A stretch of DNA of 64,000 bases, taken from contig CALGUG010000044.1 in the NCBI GenBank assembly GCA_937902315.1, positions 1 through 64,000 on the forward strand, written 5' to 3'. Source of the DNA: an uncultured Chloroflexales bacterium. Its GTDB lineage: Bacteria > Chloroflexota > Chloroflexia > Chloroflexales > Chloroflexaceae. The notes under the pieces are model-generated. The model did no database searches, was not told the origin of the DNA, and saw only the letters and a program-made list of their open reading frames with translations. Below, one piece after another: positions 34,670-43,243 of the stretch (within the stretch, counting starts at the first letter, position 1; the number at the start of each line of letters is the position of its first letter). Position numbers and translations under genes: made by a program.

Positions 34670-34893
34670 TCTCTACCACCTAGCACTAGATCTCTGTTTT
34701 CTTCTAGTGTACTGAGATTTTGCGTTTTGTGCTCATCGTAGCGAAAAATGCTTCGCGGGGCGTAATACTCATTGTGATTCCTGTTTCATTATAGAACATT
34801 TGTCTGAAAATTGGGTCTAGCTTGCACGTGATGCTCCTGTCTGTAGCAAGCGAATCTGGCGTATATGTCCCAAGCTCTACAAAGGCTTCAACC

Positions 34894-35078
34894 GCGTCCG
34901 CCTCCGGCTATCAAAATCTTCAACCAGAACCAGAGGCTTCTAATCGCAGCCCAAGCGCTCGGGATAAATCCGACAGATCATACGCAGTCCGTTTGAATCG
35001 TTGTATGTTGGGGGCCTTTCGGCATACTGTTACAACACCCTGTTTACGGGCGAGCTGTTGGTAGCCGTAGGCGGACGC
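34894..35078. repeat. Unit bounded by inverted R1 copies, 185 bp
   Basis: R1 core on the plus strand (34894-34914, CCTCCGG variant) and on the minus strand (35058-35078). The inner stretch GGCATACTGTTACAACACCC next to the right copy is also found inverted beside the R1 copy at 39032 (GTTGTAACTGTGTGCCG), so R1 members share more than the core. Confidence 0.75.
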
Positions 35079-35143
35079 GCTAGCCGCCCTCTTTGGGGAA
35101 GAGACCTAGCCGCCAGGGCGCTAAGCCAAAGGACAGATCTTTC

Positions 35144-35300
35144 ATACCAAATCCGGTTGATTACTTTCACTTTGGCCTTCGGCAGAGTGGAACTTGATCA
35201 TTTTTGTTATGAGAGATTTCGCGTTACAGCACGAAATTTCTCACAACCCTTTTCCCGCTTTTGCCTTACAAGAGCGCAAGTCTGTAAACGGATTTGGTAT
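35144..35300 (+). repeat. R3 MITE-like element, best complete copy, 157 bp
   Basis: Terminal inverted repeats ATACCAAATCCG (35144-35155) and CGGATTTGGTAT (35289-35300) are perfect over 12 bp. The body motif TTTGGCCTTCGGCAGAGTGG and a hairpin (35211-35221 with 35232-35242, 10 of 11 paired) lie inside. No open frame. Confidence 0.85.
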
Positions 35301-35321
35301 AAGCAGATGTGGAATCAGCTT

Positions 35322-35355
35322 AGAGGGCAGAGAGTAAAAAAGCTCCCTGCCCTCT
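35322..35355 (-). terminator. Terminator of the FecR-ugd-acpS operon
   Basis: AGAGGGCAGAGAG / CTCCCTGCCCTCT, 13-bp stem with one mismatch and an A/T-rich loop, 27 bp after the acpS stop. It is not followed by a strong T-run. Confidence 0.55.
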
Positions 35356-35382
35356 GTGTGATGGTCTTGAAGTGAATAAATG

Positions 35383-35808
35383 TCAGCTTTGCGCGATGAC
35401 GCTGGCGATAGCGTGTTCGCGGGTGTGCGAGAGACTGAGCGCCAGTTCGCGAATGGCGAGTTGATCGGCTGTTTGGGCTGCTGCGCCGTAGAGCTGGAGG
35501 CTTGGGCGTCCGTTGGCGGCTCGTATCACCTCGATCTCGAGCAGGCCCAACAGGCCGCAGGGCGCATCGGTGCGGCTTAGCTCGCTCGCGCCCAGACCGC
35601 GAATGCCAACCCCCAAGGCTTTGGCGAGCGCCTCTTTGGCGGCCCAGCGCGCAGCCAGCGAGGCCGGGCGACCGTAGCTGTTGGCGTCGACGCCGCAGCT
35701 CTGCTGCTCGTAGGGCGTAAAGACTCTGTTCAGAAAGCGCCGTCCCCAGCGCTCAAGCGCATGTTCGATGCGCGCGACTTCGATCAGATCGATACCTGTG
35801 TACAACAT
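35383..35808 (-). CDS. acpS: Holo-[acyl-carrier-protein] synthase
   Basis: 141 residues. It transfers the 4'-phosphopantetheine arm of coenzyme A to a serine of acyl carrier protein, which fatty-acid synthesis needs. Family motifs: GIDLIEVARIE at the start with the magnesium-binding Asp, RVFTPYEQ, and the AARWAAKEALAKALG helix with the second acidic ligand. Its ATG is 1 bp after the stop of the UDP-glucose dehydrogenase gene, so it is translated from the same message. The link between the two functions looks incidental. Confidence 0.92.
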   Translation of the reverse strand: MLYTGIDLIEVARIEHALERWGRRFLNRVFTPYEQQSCGVDANSYGRPASLAARWAAKEALAKALGVGIRGLGASELSRTDAPCGLLGLLEIEVIRAANGRPSLQLYGAAAQTADQLAIRELALSLSHTREHAIASVIAQS

Positions 35809-35809
35809 G

Positions 35810-37126
35810 CTAAGCTTCTGCGAGCAGTGCGGTGCCGCGTCCTACCCCGCGATAGATAAAACCACGCGCCTTCATATCGGCCGGATCATAGATATTGCGG
35901 CCATCGAGTAGAATCGGGCGGCGCATGAGCTGTTTGATCTTTGCCATAGATAACTGTTTAAATTCGTTCCATTCGGTCAATACCAACAAGGCATCAGCCT
36001 CTTTGGCCGCGTCATAGGCCGTCGCACAATAGGTTACGCTGGGCAACAGCTCCGCAGCGGCCTCTTGGGCGACTGGATCGAAGGCTTTTACACGTGCGCC
36101 GCCCTCTTGGAGCGCTTTGATGATCTCTAGCGATGGCGCCTCGCGCATATCGTCGGTATTGGGCTTAAACGACAGGCCTAACACGCCGATTAGCGTGCCC
36201 TCGAGCGAGCCGAGCACATCGAGCAGCTTTTGCACAAAGCTGACCCGCACATCGCGATTGATATCCATCACGGCTTGCAGCAATTGAGGGTGGCAGCCAG
36301 CGCTAGCGGCCATATGGTGCAGGGCAAGCACATCTTTGGGCAGACACGATCCGCCGTAGCCGATGCCGGCGTTCAGGTAGTGCGGTCCGATGCGCTTATC
36401 GGCTCCCATTCCGCGCGCCACTTCTTTAACATCGGCACCCAGCTTGTCGCAGATCTGAGCGATCTCGTTGATAAAGCTGATGCGTGTCGCCAAGAAGGCG
36501 TTCGAGGCGTATTTGATCATCTCGGCGGTGCGCAGGTCGGTGATCATCACCCGCGCGCCGAGCGGGGCGTGCAGTTCGGCGACACGATGGGCGGCCGCGC
36601 GGTTGGTGGCTCCTAGCACAATGCGGTCAGGGTGTTGGGCATCGGCTAGAGCCGAGCCTTCGCTCATAAACTCGGGGTTCGAGACCACATCGATGGTATA
36701 GCGCCCGCCCGAGGCTTCCGAGGCGATCGCATGCACCAGATCGCCCGTGCCGACTGGGACGGTGCTCTTATCGATGATGATGATATCGCCTGAGAGGTGT
36801 TGTCCGATGCTTCGCGCCGCAGCCTCGACTTGCGTCAAGTTGGCTGCACCTGTGCCGCTCATGGGTGTGCCGACCGTAATAAAAGCGAATTCAGCGTCGC
36901 GCAGGGCCTCAGCATAGTCGTTGGTAAACGAAAGTCGACCCACGCGCATATTGCGCTCCATCAACTCTTCGACGCCCGGCTCATAGAAGTACGAACGGCC
37001 GCTCCGCAGCAGATCCAATTTATGTCGATCGATCTCTACACAGGTGACAGTATTGCCAAGGTCAGCGAAACAGACGCCGGTTACTAAACCAACATAGCCC
37101 GTGCCAACTACGCATATTGTCGCCAT
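35810..37126 (-). CDS. ugd: UDP-glucose 6-dehydrogenase
   Basis: 438 residues from ATG 37126, behind AAGGAAAGGGA; an in-frame GTG lies nine codons earlier. It oxidises UDP-glucose twice with NAD to UDP-glucuronate, a precursor for capsule and exopolysaccharide. N-terminal Rossmann VVGTGYVGLVTG, central helical domain with the catalytic Cys in GYGGSCLPKD, C-terminal UDP-binding domain starting GVLGLSFKPNTDDMREAPS. The gene sits between a FecR-like membrane protein (41 bp upstream) and acpS (1 bp downstream). Close relatives include UDP-ManNAc dehydrogenases, but the motifs favour Ugd. Confidence 0.9.
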   Translation of the reverse strand: MATICVVGTGYVGLVTGVCFADLGNTVTCVEIDRHKLDLLRSGRSYFYEPGVEELMERNMRVGRLSFTNDYAEALRDAEFAFITVGTPMSGTGAANLTQVEAAARSIGQHLSGDIIIIDKSTVPVGTGDLVHAIASEASGGRYTIDVVSNPEFMSEGSALADAQHPDRIVLGATNRAAAHRVAELHAPLGARVMITDLRTAEMIKYASNAFLATRISFINEIAQICDKLGADVKEVARGMGADKRIGPHYLNAGIGYGGSCLPKDVLALHHMAASAGCHPQLLQAVMDINRDVRVSFVQKLLDVLGSLEGTLIGVLGLSFKPNTDDMREAPSLEIIKALQEGGARVKAFDPVAQEAAAELLPSVTYCATAYDAAKEADALLVLTEWNEFKQLSMAKIKQLMRRPILLDGRNIYDPADMKARGFIYRGVGRGTALLAEA

Positions 37127-37167
37127 CGATCCCTTTCCTTCTTGTCGTCTCACGGCGAGACAAACAG

Positions 37168-38610
37168 CTACGGCTGAAGCGCTAATTGCTCATCTTGTAC
37201 GCCAACCAACGAAACATTGGTCACTTCGACATTGTAGTCGTGTCCATTGGCATAAACAATGATCTCTTTGAGATAACGCGCATCGGGTAGGCGCTCGTCG
37301 CGGCGCAGCTCATCTTCGAAGTGGTACCATTCGTAGGGTTCCACATACTGCGGGAAGATTTCAGCCGCAACCTGATTGCCACCCGGCTCATCTTTGGCAT
37401 AAAAACACCAGATCAGCGATTGCTCCGAGTCGGCTGGGCTCTCTATCTTGTAGTAGAGCCGCACCATAACCGGACATTCGACCCCGCCCTGACCGGCCCG
37501 ATTGAGCGATTGGTTCAGAATGCGCAGATCGAACGACAGGCGCAACGAACGATATTCCGAGATATCGACATCGAGATCTTGGCGCACACCCGTCAAGAAG
37601 GGCGTTGTCTGGCCGCAACAGCGCTGGAAGTTAGCGATATTGACCCGTTCGGCTGGACTGCAGTTATTGGGGCCGCCCAAAGGTGTGCAGAGCTGGGTTA
37701 GCTGGAAATAGCCGTTGGCTTCATCACCAGCAAACTGGCGTTCACTGGTAACTTTCCAGGTATCGGAACGAATCAAGGCCGGCTGTTCTTCGATCGGTAT
37801 AGTGGTGTTGTTGTACTCTTGCGTGGTGTAGCGCGCAAAGTTACCATCTTTAATCAGCTCCCAACGCGCTGGCATCACGCGGCCCGGCACACCGACCGTA
37901 TCGATCGCGACCTTTTCGCCTGGGTTCAAGGTCACCTCTTGGCCGCGTCCGCGCACCAGTGCCTGACCACTACGCACCGACACATCGACCCGTTCGGGAA
38001 TCTCGATCGTTACCTCGGTAAAGTGAGTTTGGCGAGTCGAGGGCAGAACTTCGATGCTGTAACTGCCGCCCGGCTGCAGGTCGATCAGCGAGTCACCAAC
38101 TACCACTTGGAAGCTCACCTCATCGTAGGGCTGGCCCTCGCTCAGGTCATAGCGCACATAGCCATTGGTCTGAATAACTTTGACCTGCTGAAGCTTGCCG
38201 CTCCAGCGCGAGGTGCGCAAGGTATCGAGAATAATATCGGCGCCGGCCCATAGATCGAAGACGGTTTGATCGAAGAGCCGCACGCTTGCGGCTTGCCCAT
38301 AGGGCGAACCGACCAGGCGTGCGATGCGCAGTTCGCCGCCCTCCTCTAGCACTTGTTGATCGTTGACCGCGCTCGGCCGTGCGAAACCGCGCGGTGTCCA
38401 AGTGATGCTATCGATAAAGTTGGTGCGTACAATCAGCAGGCCGCCCTGCTGTTGAGTGGCATCGTTATAGTAACGCCAAATGAAATTGGAGATAGTCCCT
38501 ACCGAAACGCAGAAGATGAAAAAAGCGCCGAGCAACAAGACCCATGCTGCCCGAGCAACCCGTTTTCGTCCGAGTTCGATCTGTTCTTTTGTCAGTTCCA
38601 TCCGCTGCAT
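37168..38610 (-). CDS. Membrane-anchored FecR-like protein
   Basis: 480 residues. One N-terminal membrane helix (about 21-42) anchors an exported protein. Residues 60-250 resemble the FecR beta domain, with paired segments (RLFDQTVFDLWAGADI, VSVRSGQALVRGRGQEVTLNPGEKVAI). The remaining 200 residues look like a beta-sandwich ending in LKEIIVYANGHDYNVEVTNVSLV, a common pattern in carbohydrate- or ligand-binding modules. There is no sigma factor next to it, so it is probably a structural or sensing protein of the envelope rather than a FecR regulator. It heads the operon with ugd and acpS. Starts at 38610 and 38601 are both possible. Confidence 0.68.
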   Translation of the reverse strand: MQRMELTKEQIELGRKRVARAAWVLLLGAFFIFCVSVGTISNFIWRYYNDATQQQGGLLIVRTNFIDSITWTPRGFARPSAVNDQQVLEEGGELRIARLVGSPYGQAASVRLFDQTVFDLWAGADIILDTLRTSRWSGKLQQVKVIQTNGYVRYDLSEGQPYDEVSFQVVVGDSLIDLQPGGSYSIEVLPSTRQTHFTEVTIEIPERVDVSVRSGQALVRGRGQEVTLNPGEKVAIDTVGVPGRVMPARWELIKDGNFARYTTQEYNNTTIPIEEQPALIRSDTWKVTSERQFAGDEANGYFQLTQLCTPLGGPNNCSPAERVNIANFQRCCGQTTPFLTGVRQDLDVDISEYRSLRLSFDLRILNQSLNRAGQGGVECPVMVRLYYKIESPADSEQSLIWCFYAKDEPGGNQVAAEIFPQYVEPYEWYHFEDELRRDERLPDARYLKEIIVYANGHDYNVEVTNVSLVGVQDEQLALQP

Positions 38611-38755
38611 ACAATCTATCTAGATAGCGCTTCGTGTCGAGCAAGCACCAAGGGGCAGGCTCGAGCTTTGCAGAGAACGAAGCGGCTATAAGTCAAATGC
38701 GCATGCTTCCCACGGTAGGGGAATGCTCTTCACTTGTACCATACAGCTTCGCGAA

Positions 38756-38802
38756 ATACAAATCAGCTTGTGATTCTAGATACACAAAAAGCCGATTTGT
38801 AT
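38756..38802. repeat. R3-terminus-like inverted repeat
   Basis: ATACAAATCAGCTT (38756-38769) and AAGCCGATTTGTAT (38789-38802) pair in 13 of 14 positions and resemble the R3 ends with a short interior of 19 bp. They lie upstream of a second hairpin at 38874-38905. Confidence 0.5.
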
Positions 38803-38873
38803 TACACCATCCACAGAATTCTACCGTTCTGAAGCCAATATCTAAAAATAATACGTTTTGCTGTAACAAGCAA

Positions 38874-38905
38874 GAGAGATTTCGCAATGGCATACGAAAT
38901 CTCTC
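38874..38905. repeat. 11-bp inverted repeat in an intergenic gap
   Basis: Arms GAGAGATTTCG and CGAAATCTCTC, perfect, 10-nt loop. The arm is close to those inside the R3 elements at 35211 and 19657. Confidence 0.6.
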
Positions 38906-39031
38906 TCGATCGAGCGCCTCTCTTTAGCCAACCTGCTTCAGGTCGGCTATAACACAGCCATGTATACTACATCTGTTTGATCAGTTCAGCACTTTGGCGG
39001 TTTGCTCTCTTCTCCAAAGAGGGCTGCTAGC

Positions 39032-39052
39032 GCGTCCGCCTACGGCTATCAA
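39032..39052 (+). repeat. R1 dispersed repeat core
   Basis: Plus-strand R1 core with GGGCTGCTAGC before and CAGCTCGCCCGTAA after. It lies in the gap between the FecR-like and ROK genes. Confidence 0.9.
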
Positions 39053-39164
39053 CAGCTCGCCCGTAACCTTAGTGTTGTAACTGTGTGCCGAAAGGTCATT
39101 CCCAACATAGCAATGTTTCGTTTTGCCTAGGCCAAAAAAGCGACGAAGTGATCAGGCAGATCTG

Positions 39165-40127
39165 TTATGAGTGGGCCACGAGCGCCGAGGGAAGACGATC
39201 AAGTTCATAGAGCAAGAGCGCTACCGCTCCCAAAACCCCCACTTGATCGCCCAACTGGGCCACATCGATAGGTACTTCGCGGTAAACTTGGGCGATGGCC
39301 CGCTCTTTGACCACTTGGCGGGCGTGATCCAGCAGCCAAGGGTTTGCGGTGATCACGCTTCCGCCCAAGAGCACTTTCTCTGGGCTGAAGAGGTGCATGG
39401 TCGACACCAAGCCGAGGCCGAGCAGCTCCGACTCGCGCTCCATCAACTGCTTGGCGAGCGCATCGCCTTGGGCCGCCGCCTGAGCGACATGGGCGGCAGT
39501 CACACTCTCGGAGCTAGCCAAACTATGCAAGAGCGAATCGGGCCATTGGGGCATGGCTTTGGCGGCGGCCCGTCCCAGCGCCGTACCCGAGGCGAGATCT
39601 TCCCACGACAAGCGGCCTTCGGGCTGAAGAATCATATGGCCCAATTCGGCACCCGCGCCTTGGTAGCCGAGCACCAAACGTCCTTGCTCGATCACGCCGC
39701 TGCCGATACCCGTGCTGATCGTCAGATAAACGAAGTTGCGACAGCCTTTACCGCCCCCGAAGACCCATTCGCCCAAGGCAGCGGCGTTGGCATCGTTGCC
39801 GATCTCGGTATGCAAGCCGGTGCGTTGCGATACGATCTCGCGCAGAGGCACCTGCTCCCAGCCGGGCAGGTTCGGCATGGTCAGAACAACGCCGGTTTCG
39901 GGGTTGAGTGGGCCAGGGGAGCCGATTCCTACACCGAGCAGCGTATCATTTGGAGTAAGTTTAGCTCGTACATGATCGATACAGGCAATGATGCGGCCGA
40001 TCACGGCCTGACTACCTTCCGCTGCTTGGGTCGGCACGCGGATCTGTTCATAGATCGTGCCATTTACATCAGTAAGCGCTGCACGCAGTTGGGTACCGCC
40101 TAAATCAACCCCAATACAGTATTCCAT
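39165..40127 (-). CDS. ROK-family sugar kinase (glucokinase-like)
   Basis: 320 residues. ROK kinases phosphorylate glucose or other hexoses with ATP. The phosphate loop IGVDLGGTQLRAAL, substrate loop MPNLPGWEQVPL, EIGNDANAAALGE with the catalytic Asp, and STGIGSGVI are all present. The usual zinc-binding CxCGxxGCxE stretch is missing: after GAELGHMILQPEG comes RLSWEDLASG without cysteines, although the His and the following Ala-Ser-Gly are kept. No helix-turn-helix is present, so it is an enzyme and not a ROK repressor. Monocistronic, with no transporter beside it. Confidence 0.85.
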   Translation of the reverse strand: MEYCIGVDLGGTQLRAALTDVNGTIYEQIRVPTQAAEGSQAVIGRIIACIDHVRAKLTPNDTLLGVGIGSPGPLNPETGVVLTMPNLPGWEQVPLREIVSQRTGLHTEIGNDANAAALGEWVFGGGKGCRNFVYLTISTGIGSGVIEQGRLVLGYQGAGAELGHMILQPEGRLSWEDLASGTALGRAAAKAMPQWPDSLLHSLASSESVTAAHVAQAAAQGDALAKQLMERESELLGLGLVSTMHLFSPEKVLLGGSVITANPWLLDHARQVVKERAIAQVYREVPIDVAQLGDQVGVLGAVALLLYELDRLPSALVAHS

Positions 40128-40644
40128 ACGATCCTAATTCCCTAGTTATAACAATGCCGATAAAGCTGCTTTATCGACCGCAAGAGTGCACCAATATTGA
40201 GCCATTGTGTAAACGCTGTGCTGCCTTATGGCTAGCATATGCGAGCAAGCATCGCAAACAACACTAAACGCATGTAGCATAATCGGTCTTGGATCATTGA
40301 GAAAGAACGGCTATGCCCATGCGTTTCCAGACAGTACACAACAGATTTATTATTTACAGTATCAAGTTATATAACGGCAAATATTATAACATGTTCAACT
40401 CGTCGCGCTTCGATCAGCACCAAACAGGGGCCTTGCTGTCGCTGGCCTGCTTAGGTAGCGACTGAATGCGAAAAACGTGGTACAGGGCTGCCAATTCCTT
40501 CAAATAGCTCACAGGCTCACACCACTCACCAAAGTTTGTTTGCAAGAACTATTCCGCTATTCATTAAGATAAAAAGTACTCTAGATCACGTAAAACGCTC
40601 GTATAGATATTTCGGATTCCAGATCCAAAATCGTTTAAAATCCC

Positions 40645-40673
40645 TTGCAATCATGTAGAGAATATGTCATAAT
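40645..40673 (+). promoter_or_regulatory. Sigma-70 type promoter of the small membrane protein
   Basis: TTGCAA (40645-40650), 17-bp spacer, CATAAT (40668-40673). It would give a leader of about 110 nt before ATG 40792. The rest of the 660-bp gap upstream shows no gene or known repeat. Confidence 0.55.
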
Positions 40674-40791
40674 AGGCCGAGAGTTTTATAAATTCTCATT
40701 AATAAAATTTCATCTTACTTTTCAACACCAATATCATTCGCTCTCTCTCAGACAGTGGAGTGTGAGAGAAAGCAGGGTCTGCGAGGATGCT

Positions 40792-41013
40792 ATGCGAAGT
40801 CAGGTTCATCGATGGTTACTTCTTTCTAGTGCGATCCTGTTCTTAGGCGTTGGCTCAGCAACTATTAGTCAGGCTTTTACTGGTCTGCCTTTCTTGCTCG
40901 GCACTGCGATCCTCGGTATCTTCTACCTCTGCGTCGGCAATATGTGCATTTGGCAGCATGTTAGCAGCATTGCTGGCGATTGGGACGATGATGAGTCCTA
41001 CCACTCCTACTGA
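40792..41013 (+). CDS. Small two-helix membrane protein of unknown function
   Basis: 73 residues from ATG 40792, with GAGGA five bases before it; the frame is open for another 49 codons upstream but without a ribosome site. Two hydrophobic segments (about 8-25 and 31-48) are followed by an acidic, His/Tyr-containing tail (DWDDDESYHSY). I do not recognise the family. A promoter upstream and a shared terminator after it support it being a gene. Confidence 0.6.
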   Translation: MRSQVHRWLLLSSAILFLGVGSATISQAFTGLPFLLGTAILGIFYLCVGNMCIWQHVSSIAGDWDDDESYHSY

Positions 41014-41047
41014 CAACCTCAGCTAGCGGTCGCTTTAAAGCAAAACA

Positions 41048-41069
41048 GGAATGACGCATTCGCCATTCC
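41048..41069 (-). terminator. Terminator between convergent genes (ricT side)
   Basis: GGAATGACG / CGCCATTCC stem with one wobble and a four-base loop. On the minus strand it is followed by TGTTTTG. Confidence 0.65.
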
Positions 41070-41102
41070 CATTTGTCATGCTTATCTGAAGCGTGTCGTT
41101 TG

Positions 41103-42383
41103 TTACGATCGATCTCCGCCCCGGCCACGGTTGCGGCGACGCGACCGACGCCCCGACCCCGAAGAAGGCTGTTGCTCATTTGTCGAAGCGGCTGAGGGTT
41201 GGCCTCCCTCGCTAGACTTCTCGTGCGCTTCGTTTTGCGGGTTTGTTCGGCGCTGCTCTTCGTGGCGTTGTTGCGAGCGATTGCCCTTGTGATGTTCGTG
41301 ATTCGAACCAGTTTGACGACCATGTTCGGCATCAGCAAGGTTGCGCTGTTTGTGATGCTGCTTGTTATCGCGCGACTGCGTTCGGGTCGGCAGCTCATCG
41401 AACACACGTAGATCTTCTTCATCCTCATCTTCTAATAAGGCCAACGCATCGAGAATATTGCTATTGTTTTCTAGCTCATCACGCAAGAGTCGCCGCTCGC
41501 CTCGTTCGCGCCGATTGTTGTCGGGCTTAACCGGTGCAATACCTTCTTCGACTCGTGAACGGGCTACTTCGCCCACCTTGCGGGTCGCTTCCTCGATCTG
41601 GTCTGCGCTAAACTCCACTGGCACCTGAATGCCCTGAACCGCGACCATAACAGTCTCTTTGAGCACATTCACCGACATAACCTCGCCCGGGCCTTCGGGG
41701 GTCTGAACCCAGCTGCCACGGCTCGGCATGGTGGCCTTGATCTCGAGGTATTGTTCGTGTTCATAGGAAAGACAGCACAAGAGACGCCCACAGACACCGC
41801 TGATCTTGGCCGGGTTGAGGGGCAAGTCTTGATCTTTGGCCATCTTGATACTGACGCGGGCATAGTCGGGCAAGAAGGTCGCACAGCAGAGCAGGCGTCC
41901 ACAGGGGCCGATTCCGCCCAGTAGTTTGGCCTCATCGCGCGGGCCGATCTGACGCAGCTCGATGCGACTTTTGAAGGTACGCGCTAGATCGCGCACTAGC
42001 AGACGAAAGTCAACGCGCTTTTCCGAAGTAAAGTAAAAGGTTAAGCGGCTGCCATCGAAGCTGTATTCGGCTTTTACAAGCTTCATGGGCAGCCCATGCT
42101 GGGCGATCTTTTCGGCGCAACGGGCCAAGACTTCATCGTGACGTTGCTGCAACAGCGCCAAACGTTCAAAGTCTGAAGGCTCGGCTCGACGCAGTACGGG
42201 CTTCAGTTCGCTTACAAGCTCGGCTTCGTCGATTTCGTGGCGAGGATAGGCAACTTTCGCCAATTCGGGACCACGAACGGTTTCAACTATGACATGATCG
42301 CCAACCTGTATATCAAGATCACCAGGATCGAAAAAGTACGTTTTGCCACTATCTTTAAAACGAATACCAACAACTATTGGCAT
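41103..42383 (-). CDS. ricT: PSP1-domain protein RicT with basic low-complexity tail
   Basis: 426 residues. The first 260 match RicT/YaaT, the PSP1-domain protein that in Bacillus forms the iron-sulfur Ric complex with RicA and RicF and promotes RNase Y-dependent maturation of messages. Six cysteines that fit the conserved cluster ligands lie in two stretches: GGIGPCGRLLCC (C161, C166, C167) and SGVCGRLLCC (C198, C203, C204). The C-terminal 150 residues are low complexity, Glu/Asp-rich, then His/Gln/Asn, ending RRSRRRNRGRGGDRS, an RGG-like tail that could bind RNA; this extension is not found in the Bacillus protein. Neither ricA nor ricF is in the window. Confidence 0.87.
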   Translation of the reverse strand: MPIVVGIRFKDSGKTYFFDPGDLDIQVGDHVIVETVRGPELAKVAYPRHEIDEAELVSELKPVLRRAEPSDFERLALLQQRHDEVLARCAEKIAQHGLPMKLVKAEYSFDGSRLTFYFTSEKRVDFRLLVRDLARTFKSRIELRQIGPRDEAKLLGGIGPCGRLLCCATFLPDYARVSIKMAKDQDLPLNPAKISGVCGRLLCCLSYEHEQYLEIKATMPSRGSWVQTPEGPGEVMSVNVLKETVMVAVQGIQVPVEFSADQIEEATRKVGEVARSRVEEGIAPVKPDNNRRERGERRLLRDELENNSNILDALALLEDEDEEDLRVFDELPTRTQSRDNKQHHKQRNLADAEHGRQTGSNHEHHKGNRSQQRHEEQRRTNPQNEAHEKSSEGGQPSAASTNEQQPSSGSGRRSRRRNRGRGGDRS

Positions 42384-42729
42384 AGATCACCTATCGTATG
42401 GTGTGAGGTATTAGGAATGTTTCACACAAGGGTGGTTCTGGCTGGTTTCAAAACTATTATACGTTCTTATGAAACCAAGCGATCCATGGAATTTAAGAGA
42501 GCTAGTCATCGTCTATGCTCTGAAACGGTAGTCATATTTTAATTAGGTATAATCTAATAGCTTTTGATAGTACCATACCCTACCGTCAGCGTCCAGTATC
42601 ACAAAAAGCCCAAAAAGTGTTTTTTAAGAGATTGCAAGGCCATTTCTGCCTGTTATCAACCTCGCTATACATTTCAACAATTACTTAAAAAACCAACAAA
42701 AAAGCCACCGCTCCTGTGTGGCAGACCTG

Positions 42730-42851
42730 ATACTAAGTTTCATTCGCTTGTTGTTTTGGCCTTCGGCAGAGTGTACAACTCTTTGCCTTGTTTTTATTTT
42801 CTCCGTTGCGAGCCTGTAGGTCTTTAATAGATCTTGAAACGGATTTGCTAT
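42730..42851 (+). repeat. R3 MITE-like element, about 122 bp
   Basis: Left end ATACTAAGTTT, body TTTTGGCCTTCGGCAGAGTG, right end CGGATTTGCTAT. It is followed within 30 bp by another partial copy. Confidence 0.7.
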
Positions 42852-42875
42852 GATCCAAGTTCTATAAGCTGGTTT

Positions 42876-42950
42876 TTATTGGCCTTCGCCGAAGAGGATC
42901 CTGACTATGTTTGTTGAGTGAGAGTTGGTACGGTAGCCCAACTCTCACTC
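42876..42950 (+). repeat. Partial R3 element with hairpin
   Basis: Body TTATTGGCCTTCGCCGAAGAG and then perfect arms GAGTGAGAGTTGG (42916-42928) and CCAACTCTCACTC (42938-42950). No terminal repeats were recognised. Confidence 0.6.
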
Positions 42951-43052
42951 ACTACTTTTTTCGTTTTCCCGCGATGCGAAATTCGTTTGAATCGTTGGTT
43001 GTGGGGGCGGCTTCGCGCACAGCGATAGGCGCCCGTTGCGGCGGAAGAGCTG

Positions 43053-43073
43053 TTGGTAGCCGTAGGCGGATGC
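43053..43073 (-). repeat. R1 dispersed repeat core (one variant base)
   Basis: TTGGTAGCCGTAGGCGGATG on the plus strand. The upstream stretch GATAGGCGCCCGTTGCGGCG corresponds, inverted, to the sequence after the R1 copy at 46205. Confidence 0.85.
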
Positions 43074-43137
43074 GCTAGAAGCCTTTTTGGGCCAGAGGAC
43101 CTCGCCGCTAGAGCGCTGAATGTATCAGGCGGATTGC

Positions 43138-43175
43138 AGTGAGAGATGTTGTCCATCAAGACAACATCTCTCACT
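43138..43175. repeat. 16-bp perfect inverted repeat
   Basis: AGTGAGAGATGTTGTC / GACAACATCTCTCACT with a 6-nt loop, 68 bp downstream of the FHA-cyclase stop. There is no T-run on either strand, so it is more likely part of the repeat mosaic than a terminator. Confidence 0.65.
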
Positions 43176-43243
43176 GACGTATGTTTTGATCTGTATTGCT
43201 TTCGCCATAGCAGAGCGCTACTAGCGGCTCAACAGGGCAAATC

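Noticed and set aside
39171..40103. 310-codon plus-strand frame opposite the ROK kinase
   Set aside because: Antisense shadow; the minus strand carries intact ROK motifs and the plus frame resembles no family.
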